From: Rhizobium sp. Root482
GTDB lineage: Bacteria > Pseudomonadota > Alphaproteobacteria > Rhizobiales > Rhizobiaceae
Reading direction: 5' to 3'
Length of the DNA: 64,000 nucleotides
Assembly (NCBI RefSeq): GCF_001426565.1
Contig: NZ_LMFA01000004.1
Location: 1-64,000 of the forward strand
A model generated the notes under the pieces. That model saw nothing but the letters and a program-made list of their open reading frames with translations. It ran no database searches and was not told where the DNA came from. This document shows, one piece after another, positions 27,016 through 34,873 of this stretch (the stretch's first letter is position 1; each line of letters begins with the position of its first letter). A program made the position numbers and the translations under genes.

Positions 27016-28626
27016 TTACTCCGCAGCGAGTCTTGTGCCGGGGGCCGCGTCGCGGACGCTGCCATCGACGTGATCTTCGAACTTCGCGAAATTGGCCACG
27101 AACATATCGACGAGCTTGCGCGCCTGCGCGTCATAGGCGGCACCATCGCTCCAGGTCGAGCGCGGATCGAGGATGGCACTTTCGACGCCGGGAACGGAGA
27201 CCGGCACGGCGAAACCGAAATTGTCGTCGAGACGGAAATCCGCCGATGCCAGCGATCCATCCAGCGCAGCCGCCAGAAGCGCCCGCGTCGCCTTGATCGG
27301 CATGCGGCTGCCGGTGCCATAGGCGCCGCCGGTCCAGCCCGTATTGACCAACCAGCAATTGACGCCATGGCCGGCGATCAATTCCTTCAGGAGATTGCCG
27401 TATTCGGACGGATGGCGCGGCATGAAGGGCGCGCCGAAGCAGGTCGAGAAGGTCGCTTCAGGCTCGGTCACGCCCTTTTCCGTGCCGGCAACCTTCGCCG
27501 TATAGCCGGAAAGGAAATGGTACATGGCCTGGTCCGGGGTCAGGCGGGCGATCGGCGGCATGACGCCGAAGGCATCGGCCGTCAGCATGATGATCGTGGC
27601 CGGATGCCCGGCGGTCCCGGTCTTGCTGGCATTGGGAATGAAATCGAGCGGATAGGCACAACGGGTGTTTTCCGTCAGCGAGCCGTCGTTGAAATCGGGC
27701 CGGCGGTTTTCATCGAGCACGACATTCTCAAGCACGGTGCCGAAACGCTGCGTGGTCGCGAAGATTTCCGGCTCGGCTTCCGCCGAAAGACGAATGGTCT
27801 TGGCATAGCAGCCGCCTTCGAAATTGAAGATGCCGTCCTCGCCCCAGCCATGTTCGTCATCGCCGATCAACGTGCGCTTCGGATCGGCCGACAGGGTGGT
27901 TTTGCCGGTGCCCGACAGGCCGAAGAACACTGCCGCGTCGCCATCCGGGCCGACATTGGCCGAGCAATGCATCGGCATGACGCCTTTTTCGGGCAGCAGG
28001 TAATTGAGCATGGTGAAGACGGATTTCTTCATCTCGCCGGCATAGGAGGTGCCGCCGATCAGGATGATGCCCTTGGTGAAATCGCAGGCGATCACCGTCT
28101 GTGAACGGCAGCCGTGGCGGACAGGGTCGCCCTTGAAATCCGGCAGATCGATGATCGTCAGCTTCGGCACGAAGCTTGGCAGCGCAGCCTTGTCCGGCCG
28201 GATCAGCAGATTGCGGATGAACAGCGAATGCCAGGCGAACTGGGTGATGACGCGCGTCGGCAGGGCATTGTGCGCATCGGCGCCGCCGATCAGGTCCTGG
28301 ACGTAGAGGGATGTGCCGGCAGCGTGATCGAGCATGTCCTGGTGCAGGACCGAAAACTGCTCCGGCGTCATGGCATTGTTGTTGTCCCACCAGATCGCAT
28401 CCGCCGTGCGCGCGTCGCGCACGACATATTTATCCTTAGGGGAACGACCGGTATGCTGGCCGGTCAGGGCGCGAATGGCGCCATCCGCGGTCAGCTGCGC
28501 CTCGCCGCGGCGCAGGATTTCCTCGTAGAGTTCGGCGGTGCCAAAATTGTACCGAACCATGTCGAGGTTGGCGAAGCCGATCGATTCCAGCCCAAGAGAC
28601 GGGTTGTGAATGCCAAATTCCTTCAT
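27016..28626 (-). CDS. pckA: Phosphoenolpyruvate carboxykinase (ATP)
   Basis: A 536-residue gluconeogenic enzyme converting oxaloacetate and ATP to PEP and CO2. The kinase-1a P-loop is [20 protein letters not shown], the metal site is LIGDDEHGW, and the substrate-site region [15 protein letters not shown] is intact. Length matches ATP-type PckA. It is transcribed away from chvI; the shared 335-bp upstream region is AT-rich and carries a palindrome at 28747-28771. In rhizobia this gene is needed for growth on C4 acids. Confidence 0.98.
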   Translation of the reverse strand: MKEFGIHNPSLGLESIGFANLDMVRYNFGTAELYEEILRRGEAQLTADGAIRALTGQHTGRSPKDKYVVRDARTADAIWWDNNNAMTPEQFSVLHQDMLDHAAGTSLYVQDLIGGADAHNALPTRVITQFAWHSLFIRNLLIRPDKAALPSFVPKLTIIDLPDFKGDPVRHGCRSQTVIACDFTKGIILIGGTSYAGEMKKSVFTMLNYLLPEKGVMPMHCSANVGPDGDAAVFFGLSGTGKTTLSADPKRTLIGDDEHGWGEDGIFNFEGGCYAKTIRLSAEAEPEIFATTQRFGTVLENVVLDENRRPDFNDGSLTENTRCAYPLDFIPNASKTGTAGHPATIIMLTADAFGVMPPIARLTPDQAMYHFLSGYTAKVAGTEKGVTEPEATFSTCFGAPFMPRHPSEYGNLLKELIAGHGVNCWLVNTGWTGGAYGTGSRMPIKATRALLAAALDGSLASADFRLDDNFGFAVPVSVPGVESAILDPRSTWSDGAAYDAQARKLVDMFVANFAKFEDHVDGSVRDAAPGTRLAAE

Positions 28627-28961
28627 GGTTCAGCTTTCCTCCAATGGTGTGCCGATGTCGTGAATGGCGGCAAACATAAAAGCAGTCGCTCAAAAAGACA
28701 AGATTGCTGACTTAAATAATCTAACAATTTCAGTATATTAATCGATTTAAAGAAAATTATCGTTTCTTTAATCGGTTGAATCATGCGTTTTTGTATGGCT
28801 TTTTTCAGTCCGCGAACCGTGTCTTCTCTCCCCGCTCGCACTTTTGCAATTTACTTCGCCACAATTTGTTCCACCTTTATACTCAAGAACGCGTCGTACC
28901 GTGGCCCGGCACCGTGACAGGCCCGGTCCGGACACGCAGCGAAACGGTGGAGCCCCAAACA
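28627..28961. other. Divergent pckA/chvI control region
   Basis: 335 bp between divergent genes, AT-rich from 28660 to 28800. It contains the perfect inverted repeat at 28747-28771 and, directly adjoining it, TTAATCGATTTAA at 28738-28750, a CG-centred near-palindrome of the kind bound by LacI-family regulators. No RNA gene or small ORF with a convincing ribosome site was found. Confidence 0.5.
28747..28771. promoter_or_regulatory. Candidate operator in the pckA/chvI region
   Basis: Perfect 9-bp inverted repeat TTAAAGAAA-N7-TTTCTTTAA. It lies about 120 bp upstream of pckA and about 190 bp upstream of chvI. LacI/GalR-type control of pckA is known in Sinorhizobium (PckR), so a carbon-source regulator is plausible, but the bound protein is not identifiable here. 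Confidence 0.4.
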
Positions 28962-29693
28962 ATGCAGACGATCGCACTTGTCGATGACGACCGCAATATC
29001 CTGACCTCGGTGTCGATTGCGCTGGAGGCGGAAGGCTACAAGGTCGAAACCTATACCGACGGCGCCTCGGCTCTCGACGGTCTGCTTGCCCGGCCGCCGC
29101 AACTCGGGATCTTCGACATCAAGATGCCGCGCATGGACGGCATGGAGCTTCTGCGCCGGCTGCGCCAGAAATCGGATATTCCGGTGATCTTCCTCACCTC
29201 CAAGGACGAAGAGATCGACGAATTGTTCGGCCTGAAAATGGGGGCCGACGATTTCATCACCAAGCCTTTCTCGCAGCGCCTGCTGGTGGAACGTGTCAAG
29301 GCGATCCTGCGCCGTTCCGCCAACCGCGAAGCGGCGGCGCTCGCCGGCTCGAGCGGATCGGTAAAGACGGCCGCCGACGTGCAGGCGCGCTCGCTGGAGC
29401 GCGGGCAGCTCGCCATGGACCAGGAGCGTCATACCTGCACCTGGAAGAACGAGCCGGTGACCCTGACGGTGACGGAATTTCTCATCCTGCATTCGCTGGC
29501 GCAGCGCCCGGGCGTGGTAAAGAGCCGCGATTCGCTGATGGACGCCGCCTATGACGAGCAGGTCTATGTCGACGACCGCACGATCGACAGTCACATCAAG
29601 CGGCTGCGCAAGAAGTTCAAGATGGTCGACAATGATTTCGACATGATCGAGACGCTCTATGGCGTCGGCTATCGTTTTCGCGAATCGGCCTGA
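28962..29693 (+). CDS. chvI: Response regulator ChvI (OmpR family)
   Basis: A 243-residue regulator. The receiver domain has [11 protein letters not shown], phospho-acceptor Asp52 in [16 protein letters not shown], and the Lys in [12 protein letters not shown]. The C-terminal winged helix (residues about 150-240) carries the OmpR recognition helix region [17 protein letters not shown]. In Rhizobiaceae ChvI works with ChvG to control envelope, exopolysaccharide and acid-response genes needed for host association. ATG 28962 is the family start; the longer open frame to 28776 runs through the promoter region. Confidence 0.97.
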   Translation: MQTIALVDDDRNILTSVSIALEAEGYKVETYTDGASALDGLLARPPQLGIFDIKMPRMDGMELLRRLRQKSDIPVIFLTSKDEEIDELFGLKMGADDFITKPFSQRLLVERVKAILRRSANREAAALAGSSGSVKTAADVQARSLERGQLAMDQERHTCTWKNEPVTLTVTEFLILHSLAQRPGVVKSRDSLMDAAYDEQVYVDDRTIDSHIKRLRKKFKMVDNDFDMIETLYGVGYRFRESA

Positions 29694-29767
29694 TCGGGTT
29701 CGCTGGCTTGGCCAGTGCCGGGTCCCTATGCTAGGGAGCGACCGGCGACAGCCGGGCTGCCGATGAC

Positions 29768-31576
29768 ATGAAAGGCCGCGAAAGCGGAGTTGAAGGCTTG
29801 GCCGAGGTCTTGCGAAATAGCGATACGGATGACGGCGACGCAATTGCTTCCGGCCGAACCTGGGCGCATCCCTTCACGCTGATCCGCCGTATTTTCGGCA
29901 ATGCGGTCTTTTCCAGCCTGACGCGCCGCATCCTGTTCTTCAACCTCGTGGCGCTCGTCGTTCTCGTCGGCGGCATCATGTATCTGAACCAGTTTCGCGA
30001 GGGACTGATCGACGCGCGCGTCGAAAGCCTGCTGACCCAGGGCGAAATCATCGCCGGCGCGATCGCCGCCTCTGCCTCCGTCGATACCAATTCCATCACC
30101 ATCGACCCGGAAAAGCTGCTGGAACTGCAGGCCGGGCAGAGCATCACGCCGCTGCCGAGCGACGAGGACCTCGAATTCCCCATCACCCAGGAGCGGGTGG
30201 CGCCGGTGCTGAGGCGGCTGATTTCGCCGACCCGCACCCGTGCCCGCCTGTTCGACGCCGATGCCGACCTGCTGCTCGATTCGCGCCATCTCTATACTGG
30301 CGGACAGGTGCTGCGCTTCGACCTGCCACCGCTCGAGCCGGAATCGATCACTTTTTCGGAGCGCATGAACAGCTGGTTCAACCGCATCCTGCAGCCGGGC
30401 AACCTGCCGCTCTACAAGGAGCCACCGGGCGGCAACGGATCGATCTATCCCGAGGTGATGAACGCTCTGACCGGCGTTCGCGGCGCCGTCGTTCGCGTCA
30501 CCGAGAAAGGCGAACTGATCGTCTCGGTTGCCGTTCCGGTCCAGCGCTTCCGCGCCGTGCTCGGCGTTCTTCTCCTCTCGACCCAGGCGGGCGACATCGA
30601 CAAGATCGTCCATGCCGAACGCCTCGCCATTATCCGCGTCTTCGGCGTGGCGGCACTCGTCAACGTCATCCTGTCGCTGCTTCTGTCGAGCACGATCGCC
30701 AATCCCCTGCGGCGCCTGGCGGCGGCGGCCGTGCGGGTGCGACGCGGTGGTGCCAAGGAACGCGAGGAAATCCCCGATTTCTCCTCGCGCCAGGACGAGA
30801 TCGGCAATCTTTCGATCGCGCTGCGGGAAATGACCACAGCGCTCTACGACCGCATTGCGGCAATCGAGAATTTCGCCGCCGATGTCAGCCATGAGCTGAA
30901 AAACCCGCTGACCTCGCTGCGCAGCGCCGTCGAGACGCTGCCGCTGGCGCGCACCGACGAATCCAAGAAGCGGCTGATGGACGTGATCCAGCACGATGTA
31001 CGCCGCCTCGACCGGCTGATCAGCGATATTTCCGATGCCTCGCGGCTCGACGCCGAACTTGCCCGCAGCGACGCAAAGGCGGTCGACCTGGAAAAACTGC
31101 TCGGCGATATCGTCGATATTTCCAGGCAAATCCGCTCCGGCAAGAAAGCGGTGCAGCTGAGTCTCGTGGTCGAGCGCAAGGACAATCCCAAGCTTCGCTT
31201 CGATGTCGGCGGCTACGAGCTGCGCATCAGCCAGATCATCACCAATCTCATCGAGAACGCCCGCTCCTTCGTGCCCGACGAGGGCGGCCGCATCATCCTC
31301 AGACTCACCCGCACCCGCACCCGCTGTATCATCTATGTCGAGGACAACGGCCCGGGCATCCAGGCGGAAGACATCGACCGTATTTTCGAACGCTTCTATA
31401 CCGACCGTCCGGAAGGCGAGGATTTTGGCCAGAATTCCGGTCTCGGCCTTTCCATTTCGCGCCAGATCGCCGAGGCGCATGGCGGCTCGCTGAAGGCGGA
31501 GAACATTCTCGACGCCACCGGGCATATCGTCGGCGCCCGCTTCATCCTGTCACTGCCGATCGAGTCGGGCCAGTGA
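29768..31576 (+). CDS. chvG: Sensor histidine kinase ChvG (ExoS)
   Basis: A 602-residue membrane kinase. A first membrane segment at about residues 55-76 (ILFFNLVALVVLVGGIMYL) and a second at about 285-305 (VFGVAALVNVILSLLLSST) enclose a periplasmic sensor of roughly 200 residues. HAMP and HisKA domains follow with phospho-acceptor His375 in DVSHELKNPLTSLRS, then N, G1 and G2 boxes (NLIENARSF, DNGPGIQ, NSGLGLSISRQI). In Agrobacterium the sensor is held off by periplasmic ExoR and freed at acid pH. The stop overlaps the hprK GTG (GTGA), tying the kinase to the PTS genes. Confidence 0.97.
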   Translation: MKGRESGVEGLAEVLRNSDTDDGDAIASGRTWAHPFTLIRRIFGNAVFSSLTRRILFFNLVALVVLVGGIMYLNQFREGLIDARVESLLTQGEIIAGAIAASASVDTNSITIDPEKLLELQAGQSITPLPSDEDLEFPITQERVAPVLRRLISPTRTRARLFDADADLLLDSRHLYTGGQVLRFDLPPLEPESITFSERMNSWFNRILQPGNLPLYKEPPGGNGSIYPEVMNALTGVRGAVVRVTEKGELIVSVAVPVQRFRAVLGVLLLSTQAGDIDKIVHAERLAIIRVFGVAALVNVILSLLLSSTIANPLRRLAAAAVRVRRGGAKEREEIPDFSSRQDEIGNLSIALREMTTALYDRIAAIENFAADVSHELKNPLTSLRSAVETLPLARTDESKKRLMDVIQHDVRRLDRLISDISDASRLDAELARSDAKAVDLEKLLGDIVDISRQIRSGKKAVQLSLVVERKDNPKLRFDVGGYELRISQIITNLIENARSFVPDEGGRIILRLTRTRTRCIIYVEDNGPGIQAEDIDRIFERFYTDRPEGEDFGQNSGLGLSISRQIAEAHGGSLKAENILDATGHIVGARFILSLPIESGQ

Positions 31577-32046
31577 CGGACGAGGCGCCCAACCTGCATG
31601 CGACCAACCTGCATGCGACCAACCTTCACGCGACCGGGCTGGTGCTCGGTACGCGCGGCTTTCTCGTGGTCGGCCCTTCGGGTACCGGCAAGTCCATGCT
31701 GGCGCTCGGCCTTGTGGCTTCCGCCCGGCGCGCCGGGCTGTTCGCGGGTCTTGTCGCCGACGACCAGGTCATGATCGCGGTCGAAAACGGCAGGATCGTC
31801 GCCCGCCGTCCGGCTTCGATCGCCGGGCTCGCCGAAATTCGCGGGGCCGGCATCGTCAACGTCGAAACCATCGCCGCCGCCGTGATGGATTTTGCGCTCC
31901 TGCCGGTCAAGGCGCCTTTCGCGCAGCGCATGGCGCCCGAAAACGAAGTCTTCCAACTGGCCGGCGGGAAACATCTGCCGCTGCTGCGCCTTCCCCATGG
32001 CGAGGGGGCTGATCCTTTCGATATTCTCTGCCGGCTTTTACCGTGA
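31573..32046 (+). CDS. hprK: HPr kinase/phosphorylase, short alphaproteobacterial form
   Basis: A 157-residue protein equal to the C-terminal catalytic domain of HprK; the N-terminal domain of Firmicute enzymes is absent, as usual in alphaproteobacteria. Walker A is VGPSGTGKSMLALGL, and the HprK signature EIRGAGIVNVE is present. It phosphorylates a Ser of HPr. The N-terminus is odd: NLHAT occurs three times in tandem (codons 7-21), from 15-bp DNA repeats; the last unit is the conserved strand leading into the P-loop. The GTG start at 31573 overlaps chvG. Confidence 0.94.
   Translation: MTDEAPNLHATNLHATNLHATGLVLGTRGFLVVGPSGTGKSMLALGLVASARRAGLFAGLVADDQVMIAVENGRIVARRPASIAGLAEIRGAGIVNVETIAAAVMDFALLPVKAPFAQRMAPENEVFQLAGGKHLPLLRLPHGEGADPFDILCRLLP
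31591..31635 (+). repeat. Three in-frame 15-bp tandem repeats at the start of hprK
   Basis: Units 31591-31605 and 31606-31620 are identical (AACCTGCATGCGACC); the third, 31621-31635, differs at two synonymous positions (AACCTTCACGCGACC). Each encodes Asn-Leu-His-Ala-Thr. Only the third corresponds to the conserved HprK sequence, so the first two are probably an expansion of the N-terminus. Confidence 0.9.
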
Positions 32047-32089
32047 AATGCCATTTTGAGGGCATATAATGCCTACGGAAAAGGCATTT
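32046..32089 (+). promoter_or_regulatory. Alternating ATGCC/GGCAT hairpins between hprK and the EIIA gene
   Basis: Arms ATGCC (32048-32052), GGCAT (32061-32065), ATGCC (32069-32073) and GGCAT (32083-32087) alternate, and the outer pair extends to AAATGCC/GGCATTT. The RNA could fold as two side-by-side hairpins or one long nested hairpin, with a TTTTT tract following at 32095-32099. It may be an intra-operon terminator or attenuator; this is inference from base pairing only. Confidence 0.45.
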
Positions 32090-32215
32090 GAGGATTTTTG
32101 ACTTGCACTTCGCCTTTTCCTTGCCAAGATGGCCGCCCCGAAGGTGGACGAAATTGCTGCATTGCGATATCTGACCATCCTGAAGATTTGCAGATGCAGT
32201 TGGAGCAAAGACACC

Positions 32216-32617
32216 ATGATCGGACTTGTGCTTGTCACTCACGGCAAGCTGGCTGAAGAGTTTCGTCATGCGCTGGAGCATGTCGTTGGTCCGCAAAAGT
32301 CGATCGAGACGGTCTGCATCGGTCCCGAGGACGATATGGACCAGCGCCGGCAGGATATTCTCGAAGCCGTCCTCTCCGCCGACCAGGGCAATGGCGTCAT
32401 CATCCTCACCGACATGTTCGGCGGCACGCCCTCCAATCTGGCGATCTCCGTCATGCAGAGCGGCACGGTCGAGGTCATCGCCGGCGTCAACCTGCCCATG
32501 CTGATCAAGCTGGCCGGCGTGCGTGGGGAGAGCGACATGGACAAGGCACTCGTGGAAGCCGCAGAGGCAGGCAGGAAATATATCAATGTCGCAAGTCGTG
32601 TCCTCAGTGGAAAATAA
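32216..32617 (+). CDS. PTS EIIA component, mannose family (regulatory PTS)
   Basis: A 133-residue EIIA-Man domain with the phosphorylated His in MIGLVLVTHGKLAEEF (His9) and the family segments TDMFGGTPSNLAIS and VIAGVNLPMLIKL. No sugar permease (EIIB/EIIC) is encoded nearby, which fits the regulatory, non-transporting PTS of alphaproteobacteria in which EI, NPr/HPr and EIIA proteins report metabolic state. The upstream ATG at 32129 lacks family similarity, so 32216 is used. The 169-bp gap to hprK contains the alternating hairpins described separately. The end overlaps the HPr gene by 32 bases. Confidence 0.93.
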   Translation: MIGLVLVTHGKLAEEFRHALEHVVGPQKSIETVCIGPEDDMDQRRQDILEAVLSADQGNGVIILTDMFGGTPSNLAISVMQSGTVEVIAGVNLPMLIKLAGVRGESDMDKALVEAAEAGRKYINVASRVLSGK

Positions 32618-32903
32618 CGAGACGCCGGTCATGACCCTGTCGCGCGACCTGCTGATCATCAACAAGCGCGGTCTTCACGCCCGCGCCTCGGCCAAATTCG
32701 TCCAGACGGTCGAAGCCTATGATGCCGAAATACGCGTCACCAAGGACGGCATGACCGTCGGCGGGACCTCGATCATGGGACTGATGATGCTGGCCGCCAG
32801 TACCGGCAGTTCCGTTTCGGTGACCGCCGAGGGACGCCAGGCCCAGGAAGCGCTCGAGGCGCTGGACGCCCTGGTCGGTGACAAGTTCGGCGAAGAGGCC
32901 TAA
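32586..32903 (+). CDS. ptsH: Phosphocarrier protein HPr
   Basis: About 105 residues. The EI-dependent phosphorylation site is in NKRGLHARASAKFV (His31 by this start), and the HprK target Ser62 is in GGTSIMGLMML, so both phosphorylation routes are available. ATG 32586 has AGGA nine bases upstream and overlaps the EIIA gene by 32 bases; ATG 32631 just after the EIIA stop is an alternative that would remove 15 N-terminal residues. Last gene of the chvI-chvG-hprK-EIIA-HPr series. Confidence 0.94.
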   Translation: MSQVVSSVENNETPVMTLSRDLLIINKRGLHARASAKFVQTVEAYDAEIRVTKDGMTVGGTSIMGLMMLAASTGSSVSVTAEGRQAQEALEALDALVGDKFGEEA

Positions 32904-32905
32904 TC

Positions 32906-32933
32906 ACATAAAGACATAAACACCTCTTTATGT
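32906..32933. promoter_or_regulatory. Candidate operator upstream of ahcY
   Basis: Perfect 9-bp inverted repeat ACATAAAGA-N10-TCTTTATGT, starting two bases after the HPr stop and 133 bp before the ahcY ATG. It has no following T-run, so it is unlikely to be a terminator. In many Proteobacteria ahcY and methionine-cycle genes are controlled by the ArsR-type repressor SahR; this AT-rich palindrome could be such a site, but I cannot confirm the motif. Confidence 0.45.
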
Positions 32934-33066
32934 CCTGTTGCTCCTGATTTGGATTCCTGATAATCGATAGTCAAACTTCCCGGCAGCCGCCAGGAAGCGC
33001 CATTCAGTGCGTCCTGCCCAGCCGGGCCTTGTCCGGCCATGGCGCGGCGCCAGCCCGGAGACATTC

Positions 33067-34467
33067 ATGAGCACAACCAAGGATTATGTGGTTGCGGATA
33101 TCGGTCTTGCCGATTTCGGCCGCAAGGAAATCACCATCGCCGAGACGGAAATGCCGGGCCTGATGGCCTGCCGCGAGGAATTCGGCACGAAGAAGCCGCT
33201 GAAGGGCGCGCGCATCACCGGTTCGCTGCACATGACCATCCAGACCGCCGTGCTGATCGAGACGCTGGTCGCGCTCGGCGCGGAAGTTCGCTGGGCTTCC
33301 TGCAACATCTTCTCCACCCAGGACCATGCCGCCGCGGCGATCGCCGCAACCGGCGTGCCGGTCTTTGCCGTCAAGGGCGAGACCCTCGAGGATTACTGGA
33401 CCTATACCGACAGGATCTTCCAGTGGGCCGATGGCGGCGTATCGAACATGATCCTCGATGACGGCGGCGACGCCACCATGTATATCCTGCTTGGCGCCCG
33501 TGCCGAGGCCGGCGAGGACGTCCTGTCGAACCCGACCTCCGAGGAAGAGGAAATCCTCGTCGCCCAGATCAAGAAGCGCCTTGCCGCCACGCCCGGCTGG
33601 TTCACAAAGCAGCGCGACGCCATCAAGGGCGTGACGGAAGAAACCACCACCGGCGTCAACCGCCTCTACCAGCTGCATGCCAAGGGCCTCCTGCCCTTCC
33701 CGGCGATCAACGTCAACGATTCCGTCACCAAGTCGAAATTCGACAACAAGTATGGCTGCAAGGAATCGCTGGTCGATGGCATCCGCCGCGGCACCGACGT
33801 GATGATGGCCGGCAAGGTTGCCGTGGTCTGCGGCTATGGCGATGTCGGCAAGGGTTCCGCCGCCTCGCTCGCCGGCGCCGGCGCCCGCGTCAAGGTTACC
33901 GAAGTCGATCCGATCTGCGCCCTGCAGGCCGCCATGGACGGTTTCGAAGTCGTTCAGCTGGAGGATGTCGTCTCCTCCGCCGATATCTTCATCACCACGA
34001 CCGGCAACAAGGACGTCATCCGCATGGACCACATGCGCGAGATGAAGGACATGGCGATCGTCGGCAATATCGGCCATTTCGACAACGAGATCCAGGTTTC
34101 CGCCCTGCGCAACCTGAAATGGACCAATGTCAAGCCGCAGGTCGACCTGATCGAGTTCCCCAAGGGCAACCGGATGATCCTCCTCTCGGAAGGCCGCCTG
34201 CTCAACCTCGGCAATGCCACCGGCCACCCCTCCTTCGTCATGTCGGCCTCGTTCACCAACCAGGTGCTGGCGCAGATCGAGCTGTTCACCAAGGGCGGTC
34301 AGTATGACAAGCAGGTTCATATCCTGCCGAAGCATCTCGACGAGAAGGTCGCTCGCCTGCATCTCGCCAAGCTCGGCGTCAAGCTGACCGAGCTTTCGGA
34401 AGAACAGGCCAGCTATATCGGCGTGAAGCCGCAGGGCCCGTTCAAGGCTGAACACTACCGCTACTGA
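33067..34467 (+). CDS. ahcY: S-adenosylhomocysteine hydrolase
   Basis: A 466-residue enzyme that splits S-adenosylhomocysteine into adenosine and homocysteine, removing the product inhibitor of methyltransferases. Conserved segments include [29 protein letters not shown], the NAD-binding motif [13 protein letters not shown] and the C-terminal tail [10 protein letters not shown]. It contains the roughly 40-residue insertion typical of the bacterial/plant form (segment [20 protein letters not shown]). ATG 33067 begins [15 protein letters not shown] strong terminator follows at 34495. Confidence 0.98.
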   Translation: MSTTKDYVVADIGLADFGRKEITIAETEMPGLMACREEFGTKKPLKGARITGSLHMTIQTAVLIETLVALGAEVRWASCNIFSTQDHAAAAIAATGVPVFAVKGETLEDYWTYTDRIFQWADGGVSNMILDDGGDATMYILLGARAEAGEDVLSNPTSEEEEILVAQIKKRLAATPGWFTKQRDAIKGVTEETTTGVNRLYQLHAKGLLPFPAINVNDSVTKSKFDNKYGCKESLVDGIRRGTDVMMAGKVAVVCGYGDVGKGSAASLAGAGARVKVTEVDPICALQAAMDGFEVVQLEDVVSSADIFITTTGNKDVIRMDHMREMKDMAIVGNIGHFDNEIQVSALRNLKWTNVKPQVDLIEFPKGNRMILLSEGRLLNLGNATGHPSFVMSASFTNQVLAQIELFTKGGQYDKQVHILPKHLDEKVARLHLAKLGVKLTELSEEQASYIGVKPQGPFKAEHYRY

Positions 34468-34494
34468 TCCTTACCCGGATAAGCCACAACATAT

Positions 34495-34537
34495 AGAGAC
34501 CGCGATCGAGACATCTCGATCGCGGTCTCTTTTTTTG
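34495..34537 (+). terminator. Strong rho-independent terminator of ahcY
   Basis: Perfect inverted repeat of about 17 bp (34495-34511 and 34514-34530, core GACCGCGATCGAGA / TCTCGATCGCGGTC), nearly loopless as drawn, followed by seven T residues. It separates ahcY from divL. Confidence 0.9.
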
Positions 34538-34873
34538 CTTTAGCCTTCCCGAGGATTCCCCGAAGGCGTATGTTTTTGGGACAGTGATTCGTGACGAAGA
34601 TGCGGAACAGACGCGTCACGGATCGGGGATGTCTTTTTGTTGATGCGGCAAACTGACGAAGACATGCCGGACTGCGATCGGAATTGAACGAGGCCCGCCA
34701 AGGCGGATTTCGATGTGGCGTTGCGTGGCGATTTGCACCCGGAAGACAGACACTTGAACTTTCTCCGCTGATAAGGTCGGGGCACGCTTCAAGATGTTGA
34801 ATACACAGACGATCGTGCGTGATTCGGTTTTCCGGCGCGCCGAACCGATGTGGTGCAAACGGGGAAGCACGTC
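34538..34873. other. Intergenic region upstream of divL
   Basis: 336 bp presumed to hold the divL promoter. It contains an inverted repeat CGTGACG (34590-34596) / CGTCACG (34614-34620). An open frame on the minus strand (34540-34785) has no family resemblance or ribosome site. I saw no TTAA-N7-TTAA CtrA box. Confidence 0.4.

Noticed and set aside
32904-33066. SAH or SAM riboswitch upstream of ahcY
   Set aside because: The 160-bp leader shows an AT-rich palindrome and a GC-rich hairpin near the ATG, but I could not recognise the conserved core of a known SAH or SAM riboswitch class. A covariance-model search would decide.
34540-34785. An 81-codon minus-strand frame in the ahcY-divL gap
   Set aside because: No ribosome site, no family resemblance, and it starts within the likely divL promoter region. 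Kept as intergenic.
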